This document shows, in pieces, positions 38,481-47,037 of a stretch of DNA of 54,911 nucleotides (its first letter is position 1; each line of letters starts with the position of its first letter). Where the stretch lies: the NCBI GenBank assembly GCA_947625905.1, contig CANQQJ010000022.1:1-54911 (forward strand), in the 5' to 3' direction. The notes beneath the pieces were generated by a model, which was given only the letters and a program-made list of their open reading frames with translations, was not told the origin of the DNA and did no database searches. Both the position numbers and the translations under genes were made by a program. This DNA comes from an uncultured Clostridia bacterium (lineage in GTDB: Bacteria > Bacillota > Clostridia > Monoglobales > Monoglobaceae).

Positions 38481-39982
38481 TATTCCACTCTGTATTCCTT
38501 GGTGCCGAGCAGTATCAGGTCTCCGCGGTTTATCTCGGTTTCCTGCGAGATCTGCGTGCCGTTTACGATAGTGCCGTTGGTGGAGCCGAGATCCGCCGCG
38601 CGGAACCCCGCTCCGGAGCGGGTTATTCTCATGTGGTGCCCCGATACCTGACCGTCCTTTAAAACGATGTCGCTGTCGGATCTGCGTCCGACCGTTATCG
38701 AGTCGGCGACAGGCGCCGAGAAAACCTCCCCGCTGCTTATGTCGGTCATTTTAAATATCGGGCCGTTTTCGCGCGGCGCGGCGTTTTGGGACTGCGCCCC
38801 GAGAGCGACCGTTTTGTCTCCCGACAGCGGCGCGGGCGCGGGCGGCCTGTACTGAGGCGGCGGCGGAACGTTTTGGGCGTTCTTTTTCCCGTTCATCATC
38901 ACGATCATGGTTATAATGCCGATTAAAGCTGCCAAAATAACAACGCCTATTATTATAATAAGCAGTATGGTGGTTTTTGATATTCCGTTCATATTAGAGT
39001 TTTCCTCCCCTCCCGCGGCGGACGCCGCGTTGTTTGTCACGGCGGAAACGGCCGACTCCGTCGGTTTTTCCATATACAGCTCCCTTGTGTCGCTGAATTC
39101 CGTGCCGTTTTCGATCACGCTTATTTTAAGACCGTGCATCGCGCCGTCCGTTTTTGACGACGGATACTTAAAGTCTATAACATAGGCGCTTTTCAGTCTC
39201 TCATACGAGTAATTATACACGTCCTCGACGCTTGTTTTTGATATGTCAAAAAACATGCCGTGAGACAGCTCGCACAGCTCGTCCATGAACCTCGCCCCGC
39301 TGCCGCTGTTTTTTGCGGATGTGCAAAGACTGTAGATCGGTATCATGTGCTTTTTGGTAAGGTCGATAACGCTGTCGCGATTCGCGCCTCCGCTCGCATC
39401 GTTTTCGCCGTCCGAGAGCAGAATTATGACTTTGCGCTTCGGTATGTCGGCGCCGCGCTTTTCCGAAGCGCTCAGACCCTCGGCGACCGCGTCATAGAGC
39501 CTTGTTCTGCCGTCGCTGTTTGAAAGCCCGTCAACCGTGCTGTTGATATTGTTTTTGTCGCTCGAGAAATCCAGCAGCGTTTTGACCTCGTTTCCGAACG
39601 TGATAACGGCCATGCGGTCGCCATCTCCCATCTTGGCGGCCCAGTTTTTGGTCGCGGCTTTGAGCTTATCGAACCGGCTTCCGCTCAGCGAGCCCGACGT
39701 GTCAATCAGAAAGATATACGCGGTCCCCTCGCCTGTGTCGGTAAATTTTTTGATCACCGATATAGGCAGCAGATCGCCGTCCATCTCGCCGCGCACATAC
39801 CCTATATCGGGCTGCGCCGCGCGGTTTCCGTTCGCGTCGGTAAGGTCGATATATGTATGCAGCAGGTCGGTGTAGATATGCGCCTGGCCGATATTCACCT
39901 CGCTCAGCGCCCCCTCTGCGAAGCAGGACGGCGTTAAAAGCAATATAAGAGCGCATATAAGCGCGGCTGTTTTCCTTACCAT
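38480..39982 (-). CDS. Exported VWA domain protein with transmembrane segment and cytoplasmic FHA domain
   Basis: A 500-residue protein: signal peptide (TAALICALILLLTPSCFA), extracytoplasmic von Willebrand A domain with the metal-site motif FLIDTSGSLSGS near residue 95, a further LLSDGENDASGG segment, one membrane span (about 334-362, ISKTTILLIIIIGVVILAAL), a Pro-rich linker, and an FHA domain at about 425-500 (ITVGRRSDSDIVL, VSGHHMRI, LGSTNGTIVNG). The FHA domain, which reads phosphothreonine, would lie inside. Start at the ATG at 39982, overlapping the upstream FHA gene by 7 nt. Last gene of the kinase operon. Confidence 0.9.
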   Translation of the reverse strand: MVRKTAALICALILLLTPSCFAEGALSEVNIGQAHIYTDLLHTYIDLTDANGNRAAQPDIGYVRGEMDGDLLPISVIKKFTDTGEGTAYIFLIDTSGSLSGSRFDKLKAATKNWAAKMGDGDRMAVITFGNEVKTLLDFSSDKNNINSTVDGLSNSDGRTRLYDAVAEGLSASEKRGADIPKRKVIILLSDGENDASGGANRDSVIDLTKKHMIPIYSLCTSAKNSGSGARFMDELCELSHGMFFDISKTSVEDVYNYSYERLKSAYVIDFKYPSSKTDGAMHGLKISVIENGTEFSDTRELYMEKPTESAVSAVTNNAASAAGGEENSNMNGISKTTILLIIIIGVVILAALIGIITMIVMMNGKKNAQNVPPPPQYRPPAPAPLSGDKTVALGAQSQNAAPRENGPIFKMTDISSGEVFSAPVADSITVGRRSDSDIVLKDGQVSGHHMRITRSGAGFRAADLGSTNGTIVNGTQISQETEINRGDLILLGTKEYRVE

Positions 39983-40569
39983 GAGAACCACTCTCCGCAG
40001 CAGGGAATAAACATGAGCTTGGTGTCCGCTATTTCTATTATATCGCCGTGCTTGAGCTTCGTCGGCGCTTCGACGCTTTCGCCGTTGACATACAGCATGC
40101 TGCGTCCGTCGCCCTCGCTCAGCTTGAAAACCTTGTTTTTCGGGTCATAGCTGATGACCGCGTGATTAACACGGGATATACCCTGGTCTTTTTTGATCGC
40201 AATATCCATATTCGGGGCGCGGCCTATAAAGTTGCGCTCATAATAAATTCTGTAGTCGCTGCCCTTATCGGGGCCGTCTATGCACACCAGCCATCCCGCC
40301 AGAGGTCTGAACCCCATCATGCTCTGGGCCTTGCCCACGGTTTTGAGCTCGTCGTCCCTCTTTTTTATTGTTTTAATATCGTCAAACGAGGGCGTCTTGG
40401 GCGCGGGAGCCTCGTGCGACAGTTTTACGGTGACGTCGGCGGGAGGTCCCCCGAACGGGTCTCCGCCGCGCATATCCGATCCGCCGATCCCCTGCACGCC
40501 GCAATACGGGCAGCTGACATGCTGCGACGAGTCGTAATAATGTCCGTTGGGGCATCTTTTCATTGCCAT
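39976..40569 (-). CDS. Cytoplasmic zinc-ribbon/FHA protein
   Basis: A 197-residue soluble protein. The N-terminal zinc ribbon has MKRCPNGHYYDS and SCPYCG. A Pro/Asp-rich linker follows, with a Thr-rich KTPSFDDIKTIKK segment that could be a phosphorylation site. The FHA domain is C-terminal (YERNFIGRAPNMDIAI, ISRVNHAVI, GRSMLYVNG). The inferred role is an adaptor that binds phosphothreonine produced by the operon's kinase. AAGGAGAG site. Its stop overlaps the VWA gene. Confidence 0.88.
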   Translation of the reverse strand: MAMKRCPNGHYYDSSQHVSCPYCGVQGIGGSDMRGGDPFGGPPADVTVKLSHEAPAPKTPSFDDIKTIKKRDDELKTVGKAQSMMGFRPLAGWLVCIDGPDKGSDYRIYYERNFIGRAPNMDIAIKKDQGISRVNHAVISYDPKNKVFKLSEGDGRSMLYVNGESVEAPTKLKHGDIIEIADTKLMFIPCCGEWFSW

Positions 40570-40593
40570 AAAAATCTCTCCTTTAACTTAAAT

Positions 40594-41358
40594 TTAATTT
40601 ACAAAAACCGTAATAGCGCTGTAATTGTCGTTGTCGTTTATGCCTTTTGTGTTCGCCGCGTGGATCCTGAGCATTTTCGCCAGCCATCTCGACGGAGTTT
40701 TGGAGGCTCTCAGCGTTTTTTCCATGTCCTGCTCGGAAACGTATTCCCAAAAGCCGTCGCTGCAAAGCAAAAATGCGTCGCCCGGCTTTGTCTCTATCGG
40801 ATCCGCGAACTCCGGATTGTATTTTTCGGCGTCGCCCATCGACCTCATAAGTCTGTTCTGGTCGGGCGACGTGCGTATGTCGTCATATTCGATCTCGCCG
40901 CTGAGATAAGAAAGATACGCCACCGAATGATCGTTCGTGATAAACTCGATCTTGCCTCCGCGCAGGTGATAGACCCGGCTGTCGCCTATGTTGCAGACAA
41001 ACGCCCTGCCTCCGCCGAGCGCCAGAAAAGCTCCGGTCGTTCTCGGCGCGAGCGCGCCCGGCTGCCGCTCCCCGCCGAATTTTTCCAAGAGCCGCTCCTG
41101 AGCGAGGTCCACCGCGGCTTTGATCGACTCGCGGGATACGCTCTCGGCCCCCGAGATCGATTCCAAAAACGTCTCGGCGGCGGTTTCCGAAGCTTCGTCT
41201 CCGCCCCTGTGGCCGCCCAGGCCGTCGCACAGCGCGTAAAACCCTCTGTCTTTTGTCTCGCGGTACGCGGCGCGGTCCTCGTTGCGCTCTCTGCCGCCCG
41301 GCTCGCACACGAGCGCGGACTCGAAAGCCGCCCCCTCGTCACGGATGAAAAAGCTCAT
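40594..41358 (-). CDS. PP2C-type Ser/Thr phosphatase, second in operon
   Basis: A 254-residue PP2C (PPM) phosphatase. Motifs in order: GRERNEDRAAY, FYALCDGLGGHRGG with the metal-binding Asp-Gly, VCNIGDSRVYHLR, and LLCSDGFWEYV; the last metal-site Asp is in NDNYSAITVF (a D-N-x-S/T form). All key acidic residues seem present. It starts inside the stop of the protease-FHA gene (ATGA overlap). The operon has a second, divergent PP2C gene; two phosphatases for one kinase is unusual and may mean different targets. Confidence 0.92.
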   Translation of the reverse strand: MSFFIRDEGAAFESALVCEPGGRERNEDRAAYRETKDRGFYALCDGLGGHRGGDEASETAAETFLESISGAESVSRESIKAAVDLAQERLLEKFGGERQPGALAPRTTGAFLALGGGRAFVCNIGDSRVYHLRGGKIEFITNDHSVAYLSYLSGEIEYDDIRTSPDQNRLMRSMGDAEKYNPEFADPIETKPGDAFLLCSDGFWEYVSEQDMEKTLRASKTPSRWLAKMLRIHAANTKGINDNDNYSAITVFVN

Positions 41359-42491
41359 ATCTCAATACCGACCTTGAACGTATTTGATTTGTCGCCCAAA
41401 TAAAACTTGTCTCCGGGCTGCAGAGTGACCGGAACTCTCGGTGTCAGCTTTGAGCCCGTGCCGGTATATGTTCCGTTGGCCGACGCCAGATCGGTCAGCG
41501 AGAAGGTCTTGCTTTCGGGGCTGAAGCGTATATTGCAGTGGGTGCGGCTCACCGCCTGGTTCTCTCTTGTCAGGATAAGATTGCACAGCGACGAGTCTCT
41601 GCCTATCGTGATGCCGCTCGGCTCAAAATAGAATTTTTGTCCCACAAACTCGCCCTGGATACAGGTGAGCACGCCTTTTGCCTTTTTATTCTTTTTAAGA
41701 AGCATAATGACAAGAAACGCTATGGCCGCCGCGAGCAGAAGCAGCGCGATGATCAAAACGATCTTGAATATCGAAACGCTTTGGCCCTTTACGTAGGGAA
41801 TGCCGTTCTGGTCCAGCACGCGCGTCAGCTCGCGCACCTGTATCGCGGCGTTTATTCCCTGGGCGTCGTTCACGCCCCACGAGTTGATTCCGATGACCTC
41901 GCCCTTTGAGTTGACAAAAGGTCCGCCCGAGTTTCCGGGGTTGATCGCCGCGTTTATCTGATACGCGTTGACCGGCTCGAGGCCGCTTATGTACGGAACC
42001 GTGGTTATCGCGCTGACGATACCGTCTGTTATTGTAATATCCTCTTTGTTTCCGGTGAGCGTCGACGAAAGCTGGTCCGCGCTGCCCGGATATCCGAGGG
42101 CATAGCCCTTGGTTCCCTCTTTGGCGACGCTGTCGTTCAATGTCGCGGGCTTCAGGTCGTAGATCGGCTGGCTCACGTTCAGTATCGCCAGGTCAGAAGC
42201 CTCCAAAGCCGTGTGGATTGAAGCCTCGATCATGTGGTCCCTTGACATGAGCACGTTGATCTTTGTCGCGCCCTCAACAACGTGATAATTTGTAACGATC
42301 TTGGTCACGGGCGAGGATGAGCCGATCGCAAATCCCGTGCCCGACGCCGCTCCGAACGGCGTTTCCACAAGTATCCTCACCACGCTGTCTCTCACATCAA
42401 GCACCGCGCCCGGCGCGTCGTCGGCAAACACCGCGGCGCTTGAGCAGAACAAGACCATAACGGCGCAAATTAGCGCTAAAACTTTTTTCAT
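41355..42491 (-). CDS. Trypsin-like extracytoplasmic protease with transmembrane segment and cytoplasmic FHA domain
   Basis: A 378-residue protein: signal peptide (LALICAVMVLFCSSAAVFA), a DegP/HtrA-type serine protease domain with His in VTNYHVVEGA, Asp in ASDLAILNV and Ser in INPGNSGGPFV, then one membrane span (about 238-262, IVLIIALLLLAAAIAFLVIM), a KKNKK cluster and an FHA domain (ITIGRDSSLCNLIL, VSRTHCNI, ANGTYTG). There is no PDZ domain, which usually follows in HtrA proteases, so the FHA domain takes that position but on the other side of the membrane. It could let internal phosphorylation control an external protease. ATGA overlap with the next PP2C gene. Confidence 0.9.
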   Translation of the reverse strand: MKKVLALICAVMVLFCSSAAVFADDAPGAVLDVRDSVVRILVETPFGAASGTGFAIGSSSPVTKIVTNYHVVEGATKINVLMSRDHMIEASIHTALEASDLAILNVSQPIYDLKPATLNDSVAKEGTKGYALGYPGSADQLSSTLTGNKEDITITDGIVSAITTVPYISGLEPVNAYQINAAINPGNSGGPFVNSKGEVIGINSWGVNDAQGINAAIQVRELTRVLDQNGIPYVKGQSVSIFKIVLIIALLLLAAAIAFLVIMLLKKNKKAKGVLTCIQGEFVGQKFYFEPSGITIGRDSSLCNLILTRENQAVSRTHCNIRFSPESKTFSLTDLASANGTYTGTGSKLTPRVPVTLQPGDKFYLGDKSNTFKVGIEI

Positions 42492-42519
42492 TTTGTGTTC
42501 CTCCCGTAAATATATTATT

Positions 42520-43371
42520 TTATATTATTTTCAATACCAGCACGGTGACGTTGTCCTGATTCGGACTGTTTTTTGACAAAGCGGCGTTTAACAGATCCGC
42601 CGCGGGGTCGCTTCCGCCCGCGCTTAAAACATAGGCGGTCTCCTCGTCGGACATCACCTTATAAAGCCCGTCGCTGCAAATTATGATAAGATCATTCGAA
42701 AAAACCGGAAAGCTGCCTCGGTTTTTGTCGACCTCTTTTATTTGGGGTATGCCCAGATAAGACGTCAGCGCGAGCCGCTCCGGGTCCTCGGCCGCCTCCT
42801 CGTACGTTATTTCTCCGTTTCTGTATTTTTCGTCCAGTATCTTTGAGTATACATGCTCTTCGTTAAGCTGTCTCAATATCCCGTTTCTGTAAAGATAGAG
42901 GCGGCTGTCTCCGACCGACACCCAATGCATGGCGTTTTTCTTAACGACAAGCCCTATCAAGGTGGCTCCCGCGCCGCCCAAAGTGTTGACCTCGTCGTTG
43001 GCCTCCTCAAGGGCGTACATGAGCGCGTCCTCCGTTTCGGTGCCGGAGCGCATGTAATCACAGTACGCGTCAAGAAAGACCGACACGCCGATCTTGGATG
43101 CCTCGGAGCCGTTTCCCATGCCGCCCATTCCGTCGGCCAGCACGGCCACGGAGCCGTATTTTCTCAAGGACTCCGCGTCCATCAGATCCGAGTACGCGAA
43201 ATAGTCCTGCTGCTCGTCTCTTGTTCCTATATGCTGGGCGTTATACGGCATAACGTATAATATTCCGATTTTTTCCGTTATGTCTTCCGTTCTGACATCG
43301 TCGCCCGAGTCGGATATCATCCTCCGCGGTACGCGCCGCGGCGTATCGTTTTTGCCTCTGTTTCCGAACAT
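42520..43371 (-). CDS. PP2C-type Ser/Thr phosphatase, first in operon
   Basis: A 283-residue PP2C phosphatase with an extra, basic N-terminal stretch of about 40 residues. Motifs are GTRDEQQDYFAY, VAVLADGMGGMGNG, WVSVGDSRLYLYR, IICSDGLYKVM and PNQDNVTVLVL. It follows the kinase gene by 38 nt and is the natural partner that reverses its phosphorylation. It differs greatly from the other PP2C of the operon, so this is not a recent duplication. Confidence 0.93.
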   Translation of the reverse strand: MFGNRGKNDTPRRVPRRMISDSGDDVRTEDITEKIGILYVMPYNAQHIGTRDEQQDYFAYSDLMDAESLRKYGSVAVLADGMGGMGNGSEASKIGVSVFLDAYCDYMRSGTETEDALMYALEEANDEVNTLGGAGATLIGLVVKKNAMHWVSVGDSRLYLYRNGILRQLNEEHVYSKILDEKYRNGEITYEEAAEDPERLALTSYLGIPQIKEVDKNRGSFPVFSNDLIIICSDGLYKVMSDEETAYVLSAGGSDPAADLLNAALSKNSPNQDNVTVLVLKII

Positions 43372-43409
43372 TACTTCCTCCCTTTTTGGTCCGCTTGTGC
43401 CAAACGCTT

Positions 43410-45119
43410 CTAAAGTTCGGTCAGCACGGTGATCTTCATCGAGCCGTCGTCATATATATGTACGTTGTATCTGTATCTTTCGCTGATGTCCTTGACCCTG
43501 CCGTCTTTATAATACACTCTTATGTTAGACTCGCGCACCACCGTCGCCTCGTTGTCCGACAGTCTGTTGACGTCGCTGCAGTCCAGATACAATATCTCCT
43601 CGCTGTCCACCGTTTTTGTGATCGCGCTGTATGAATTGTATTCCTCGCTTACGGCGTTGCCGCCGAAATATTCCTCAACGTAGGACGAGTTTTTGTTGCT
43701 TATGCCCCGCGTGAACGCCCTGAGCGAATCTTCCGCAAACTCGGTAATTTCGCTGTTTGTGACCGCTTGAGCGCCCGTTTGGGTTTGGGTTTGGGTCTGC
43801 GTCTGGGGCTGGGTCTGCGTCTGCTGATAATTCCGGCTCGACGCGTTCTGCTGCGGAGCCGGCTGAACGGGCGGGGCGGTCGGCGTCGGCGGGGCGGTCG
43901 GCGTCGGCGCGGCCGTGGGAGCCGGCGCGGGCGCGACCCGGTTATTATCCGCCAAAGACGCGCTTGAGTTATCCGAAATATTTTTGTATATCAGAACCGC
44001 CGCCGCGGAAACGATGACCGCCAGACAGACAACGGCGGCGATCAGTATTTTAACGAGCGCCGAGCTTGATTTTTCCTTTGTCTGTGCGGGTTTATTTTGG
44101 AAGCCCGCTTCTTTGTTTGAGCGCGTGACCTCAACATACCCGCCGCGCCGCTGCGGCGCTTCGTTTAGCTGCGCCCTGCCGAGCAGCACGTTTTGCAGCT
44201 CTTCCACCGACTCGAATCTCTCGGACGATCTGACCGCCAGACCTTTTTGGAGCGCCGAACGGATATTCTGCGGCAGATCCTGCGGAATAACAAGGCTGTC
44301 GTCGAGCAGTCTGTCCAGAGAATCGGGCGGCACCGAGCCGGTTATCATTCTGTAAAGCGTGGCGCAAAGCGCGTAAACATCGGTCCACGGCCCCTGATTT
44401 CCGTTTGTTCTGTACTGCTCCTCGGGGGCGTATCCGGGCTTCAGCATGACCGACAAGCTCTTTCCTCCGCCCAGCGATTGTCTGGCCGCGCCGAAATCAA
44501 GCAGCTTTACCTGGTTGTTTTTGGTTATAAATATATTGTCGGGGCTTATGTCGCGGTGGATTATCCCGACTTTGTGAACGGCCCGCAGCGCGTCCATCAC
44601 GGGCATAAGTATCGAGACCGCCGTCTCGGGCTGTATCCTGCCGCCGTGTTCTTTCAGGTAATCCTTCAAAGTCTCGCCGTCAAGGTACTGCATGATAATA
44701 TACGCCGTTCCGTTGGCTTCTATGCAGTCTCTGATCCCGACGATCCCGGGATGATCGGAAAATTTAGCCAGCGTTCTGGCTTCCTCGATAAATTTTTCTT
44801 TTCCGTGCTTGTAATTATCGGACGAGCCGTCCGACGTGTAGGGCGAGACCGTTGTTTTTCCGGGCACTCTTTGCGCTATGTCCGCGGGATAATATTCTTT
44901 TATCGCTATTTTCTGACTTAAAAACGTGTCGTATCCGATATAAGTTATTCCGAATCCGCCCTGGCCCAGAACGCGCCCGATGACAAACCTGTCTTTAAGC
45001 AGCGTGTTCTCTTTAAGATATGCGGTAAACTGTCCGTCATTCGAATTTTCGATATAACCGCAATGGGGACATTTTTCGCTTTCGCCTTTTTCGCGCATAC
45101 AATTCATACATAAACTCAT
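43410..45119 (-). CDS. Zinc-ribbon Ser/Thr protein kinase with transmembrane segment and extracytoplasmic domain
   Basis: A 569-residue kinase. An N-terminal zinc ribbon (LCMNCMREKGESEKCPHCGY) precedes a full Hanks-type kinase: VLGQGGFGITYIGYD (Gly loop), IAIKEYYP (Lys), IIHRDISPDNIFI (catalytic loop), LLDFGAAR (DFG) and GYAPEEQY. After a basic/Ser linker one membrane span lies at about 353-377, then Thr/Pro- and Gln/Thr-rich repeats that would lie outside, and a 100-residue C-terminal domain (SSYVEEYFGG...) of SnoaL-like appearance. No PASTA repeats. First gene of the operon with a perfect promoter and a CGGAGG site. Likely the master kinase. Confidence 0.93.
   Translation of the reverse strand: MSLCMNCMREKGESEKCPHCGYIENSNDGQFTAYLKENTLLKDRFVIGRVLGQGGFGITYIGYDTFLSQKIAIKEYYPADIAQRVPGKTTVSPYTSDGSSDNYKHGKEKFIEEARTLAKFSDHPGIVGIRDCIEANGTAYIIMQYLDGETLKDYLKEHGGRIQPETAVSILMPVMDALRAVHKVGIIHRDISPDNIFITKNNQVKLLDFGAARQSLGGGKSLSVMLKPGYAPEEQYRTNGNQGPWTDVYALCATLYRMITGSVPPDSLDRLLDDSLVIPQDLPQNIRSALQKGLAVRSSERFESVEELQNVLLGRAQLNEAPQRRGGYVEVTRSNKEAGFQNKPAQTKEKSSSALVKILIAAVVCLAVIVSAAAVLIYKNISDNSSASLADNNRVAPAPAPTAAPTPTAPPTPTAPPVQPAPQQNASSRNYQQTQTQPQTQTQTQTQTGAQAVTNSEITEFAEDSLRAFTRGISNKNSSYVEEYFGGNAVSEEYNSYSAITKTVDSEEILYLDCSDVNRLSDNEATVVRESNIRVYYKDGRVKDISERYRYNVHIYDDGSMKITVLTEL
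43776..43826 (-). repeat. Short tandem repeat coding a Gln-Thr tract
   Basis: About eight hexamer-like units of GGGTTT/GGGTCT/GCGTCT type code QTQTQPQTQTQT in the outer linker of the kinase. A six-base unit keeps the reading frame, so length change alters the linker but does not switch the gene off. Confidence 0.75.
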
Positions 45120-45164
45120 TATAATTCCTCCGGATCATGATCAAAAACTATACACAATATATAA

Positions 45165-45193
45165 ATTATATAATATTCGACAAAACCTGTCAA
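45165..45193 (-). promoter_or_regulatory. Promoter of the kinase/phosphatase/FHA operon
   Basis: TTGACA (45188-45193), 17 nt, TATAAT (45165-45170) on the minus strand; both perfect. Start near 45158, with 38 nt before the kinase ATG. Confidence 0.92.
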
Positions 45194-45195
45194 TA

Positions 45196-45229
45196 AAAAA
45201 TTGCGGGAACGGCCGATATCCGTTCCCGC
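45196..45229 (-). terminator. Terminator of the small ORF at 45238-45456
   Basis: On the minus strand GCGGGAACGG-ATATCG-GCCGTTCCCGC-type stem followed by AATTTTTTATT. It insulates the kinase promoter just downstream. Confidence 0.88.
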
Positions 45230-45237
45230 CCGGCCGC

Positions 45238-45456
45238 CTATTCTGTATCCGGCTGACCGTAATCATAAACCGCTTTCAAATTTTCCTGCTCATCGTCCGT
45301 CATTATCGCCCGCTGCAGGATACCTGTGCACTCGGTCGCCGACGAGGCGTTTCCCATATCGAATTTATCATCCTTGTCTTTTATCCGCTTAAATTTTTTG
45401 TCGCCGTCTTTTATTCCGTTTTTCGTGTTGTTTATCAATGTGTTTTCGTTTTTCAA
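45238..45456 (-). CDS. Small charged hypothetical protein
   Basis: A 72-residue, very hydrophilic protein that I do not recognise. The N-terminal half is Lys/Asp-rich (NGIKDGDKKFKRIKDKDDKF) and likely disordered; the C-terminal half has acidic and aromatic residues (MTDDEQENLKAVYDYGQ). It starts with TTG at 45456, 8 nt after AAAGGCGG, and has a good terminator, which supports a real gene. It is divergent from the phosphofructokinase gene. No function can be offered. Confidence 0.6.
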   Translation of the reverse strand: MKNENTLINNTKNGIKDGDKKFKRIKDKDDKFDMGNASSATECTGILQRAIMTDDEQENLKAVYDYGQPDTE

Positions 45457-45738
45457 AATAATGCCGCCTTTCTTTTATAAAAAGTTTCGCTACATATATT
45501 ATTGTTTCGTTTAATATAATTAATCAGGAAATTTTTTATTGTGTTTTTTACCAATTTTCAGACCTAAAATTTTATAAAAAAACCATTGAATTATTTTTCG
45601 GGATTTGATATAATGCTTTGTGTAAAATTAATATTATTTTAAAAAGTATTTTTAAAAATTTATAAAAAAAGCCTAATTTTAATTCAAAATCAGGCCTTAT
45701 CCTGTTTTTTGCGGGAAAAATTGAAAGGAGCGATTATT
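45457..45738. other. AT-rich divergent gap with the phosphofructokinase promoter and leader
   Basis: It carries the +strand promoter (45586-45614) and a hairpin-bearing leader of about 118 nt. The pairing GCCTAATTTT (45671-45680) with AAAATCAGGC (45686-45695) competes with a small CAGG/CCTG stem (45691-45704) that is followed by TTTTTT, an attenuator-like layout. No clear promoter was found for the minus-strand ORF. Confidence 0.5.
45586..45614 (+). promoter_or_regulatory. Promoter of the phosphofructokinase gene
   Basis: TTGAAT (45586-45591), 17 nt, TATAAT (45609-45614); start near 45621. Confidence 0.82.
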
Positions 45739-46965
45739 TTGATTAAAGGAAATGTGGTTGTCGGCCAGTCCGGAGGTCCCACATCGGTTATCAACTCCAG
45801 CCTGGTCGGCGTTTTCAAAGCGGCGAAGGACGCTGGCGTTGAAAAAATTTACGGTATGCGCAACGGTATTGAGGGATTTCTCAATAAAAAAGTCATAGAT
45901 ATGTCCGATTACGTTAAGAACGAGCTGGACATCGAGCTTTTAAAGAGAACGCCCTCGTCATTCCTGGGCACCTGCCGTTTCAAGCTGCCCGACGTTGAGG
46001 AAAGCGAGTCCACATACAGCCTGCTTTTTAACAACATGAACGAGCTCAACATCAAGTATTTCTTCTATATCGGCGGAAACGACTCGATGGACACGATCAA
46101 AAAGCTTTCAAATTACGCGGAGCAGATCGGCAGCGATATCAAGTTCATGGGCGTTCCCAAGACGATCGACAACGACCTGGCGGTAACGGACCACACGCCG
46201 GGCTACGGCAGCGCGGCAAAATACATAGCCTCGGCTATGAAAGAGATCATCCGCGACGTTAACACCTACCCCACAGAGTCGGTCACGATCGTTGAGATAA
46301 TGGGAAGAAACGCGGGCTGGCTCACGGCGGCCGCGGCTCTCTCGAAGGCCGAGGACTGCTGCGGACCCGACCTGATCTATCTCCCGGAGGTAGTGTTCGA
46401 TTACGACAAATTTATCGAGAAGGTAAAAGAGATCAAGAAGAAAAAGACGGCCGTTATCATCGCGGTTTCCGAGGGAATAAAGCTGGCTAACGGCAAGTAT
46501 GTCTGCGAGGACAACAAGCAGGCGACCTTTGAGGATTCGTTCGGCCACAAGTCCCTGGGCGGCACGGCCCTATACTTAGCAGACCTCGTCGGCGCCAAGC
46601 TGGGCATCAAGTCGAGAGGTATCGTGTTCAGCACGCTGCAGCGCTGCGCTTCTCATATCGTTTCAAGACGCGACATAACCGAGGCGTTTATGGCGGGCAG
46701 CGAGGCCGCTCAAGCGGCATTCAACGGAGATACCGGAAAGATGATAATCTTCACCAGGACCTCCAACGAGCCCTACAATATCACGACTTCGACCTACGAC
46801 GTCAACAAGATAGCGAACATCGAGAAGGTCGTTCCGGACGAGTGGATAACCAACGACGGCACATACGTGTCCGACGAGTTTATCGCCTACTGCCGTCCGC
46901 TGATCATCGGCGAGCTGATCCCCTTCATGGTAGACGGCCTGCCCAGACACCTGTATCTCGACTAA
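45739..46965 (+). CDS. pfp: Pyrophosphate-dependent 6-phosphofructokinase
   Basis: A 408-residue phosphofructokinase that phosphorylates fructose 6-phosphate in glycolysis. Two residues point to pyrophosphate as donor: GGNDSMDT has Asp where ATP enzymes have Gly (GGDGS), and PKTIDNDL has Lys where ATP enzymes have Gly. The N-terminal VVGQSGGPTSVINSSL and the substrate loop EIMGRNAGWLTAA also fit. Being reversible, it can serve gluconeogenesis too. I use the TTG at 45739, 8 nt after GAAAGGAG; no ATG or GTG is better placed. Codon bias suggests high expression. It has its own promoter and terminator. Confidence 0.93.
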   Translation: MIKGNVVVGQSGGPTSVINSSLVGVFKAAKDAGVEKIYGMRNGIEGFLNKKVIDMSDYVKNELDIELLKRTPSSFLGTCRFKLPDVEESESTYSLLFNNMNELNIKYFFYIGGNDSMDTIKKLSNYAEQIGSDIKFMGVPKTIDNDLAVTDHTPGYGSAAKYIASAMKEIIRDVNTYPTESVTIVEIMGRNAGWLTAAAALSKAEDCCGPDLIYLPEVVFDYDKFIEKVKEIKKKKTAVIIAVSEGIKLANGKYVCEDNKQATFEDSFGHKSLGGTALYLADLVGAKLGIKSRGIVFSTLQRCASHIVSRRDITEAFMAGSEAAQAAFNGDTGKMIIFTRTSNEPYNITTSTYDVNKIANIEKVVPDEWITNDGTYVSDEFIAYCRPLIIGELIPFMVDGLPRHLYLD

Positions 46966-47004
46966 GCCTTTCTTTTAAAAAAGATAGGCTTAACCAAAGA
47001 AAAT

Positions 47005-47037
47005 AAAGCTCCGCACATGGCGGAGCTTTTATTTTTT
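47005..47037 (+). terminator. Terminator of the phosphofructokinase gene
   Basis: AAAGCTCCGC-ACATG-GCGGAGCTTTT with a following T run. It overlaps the end of the convergent gene and may serve both. Confidence 0.88.

Noticed and set aside
40048..41403. Plus-strand open frame of 451 codons opposite the FHA and PP2C genes
   Set aside because: Antisense shadow across two real overlapping genes, without a ribosome-binding site or promoter.
43776..43826. Phase-variable repeat in the kinase gene
   Set aside because: The unit is six bases long, so a change in copy number keeps the frame and cannot switch the gene on or off.
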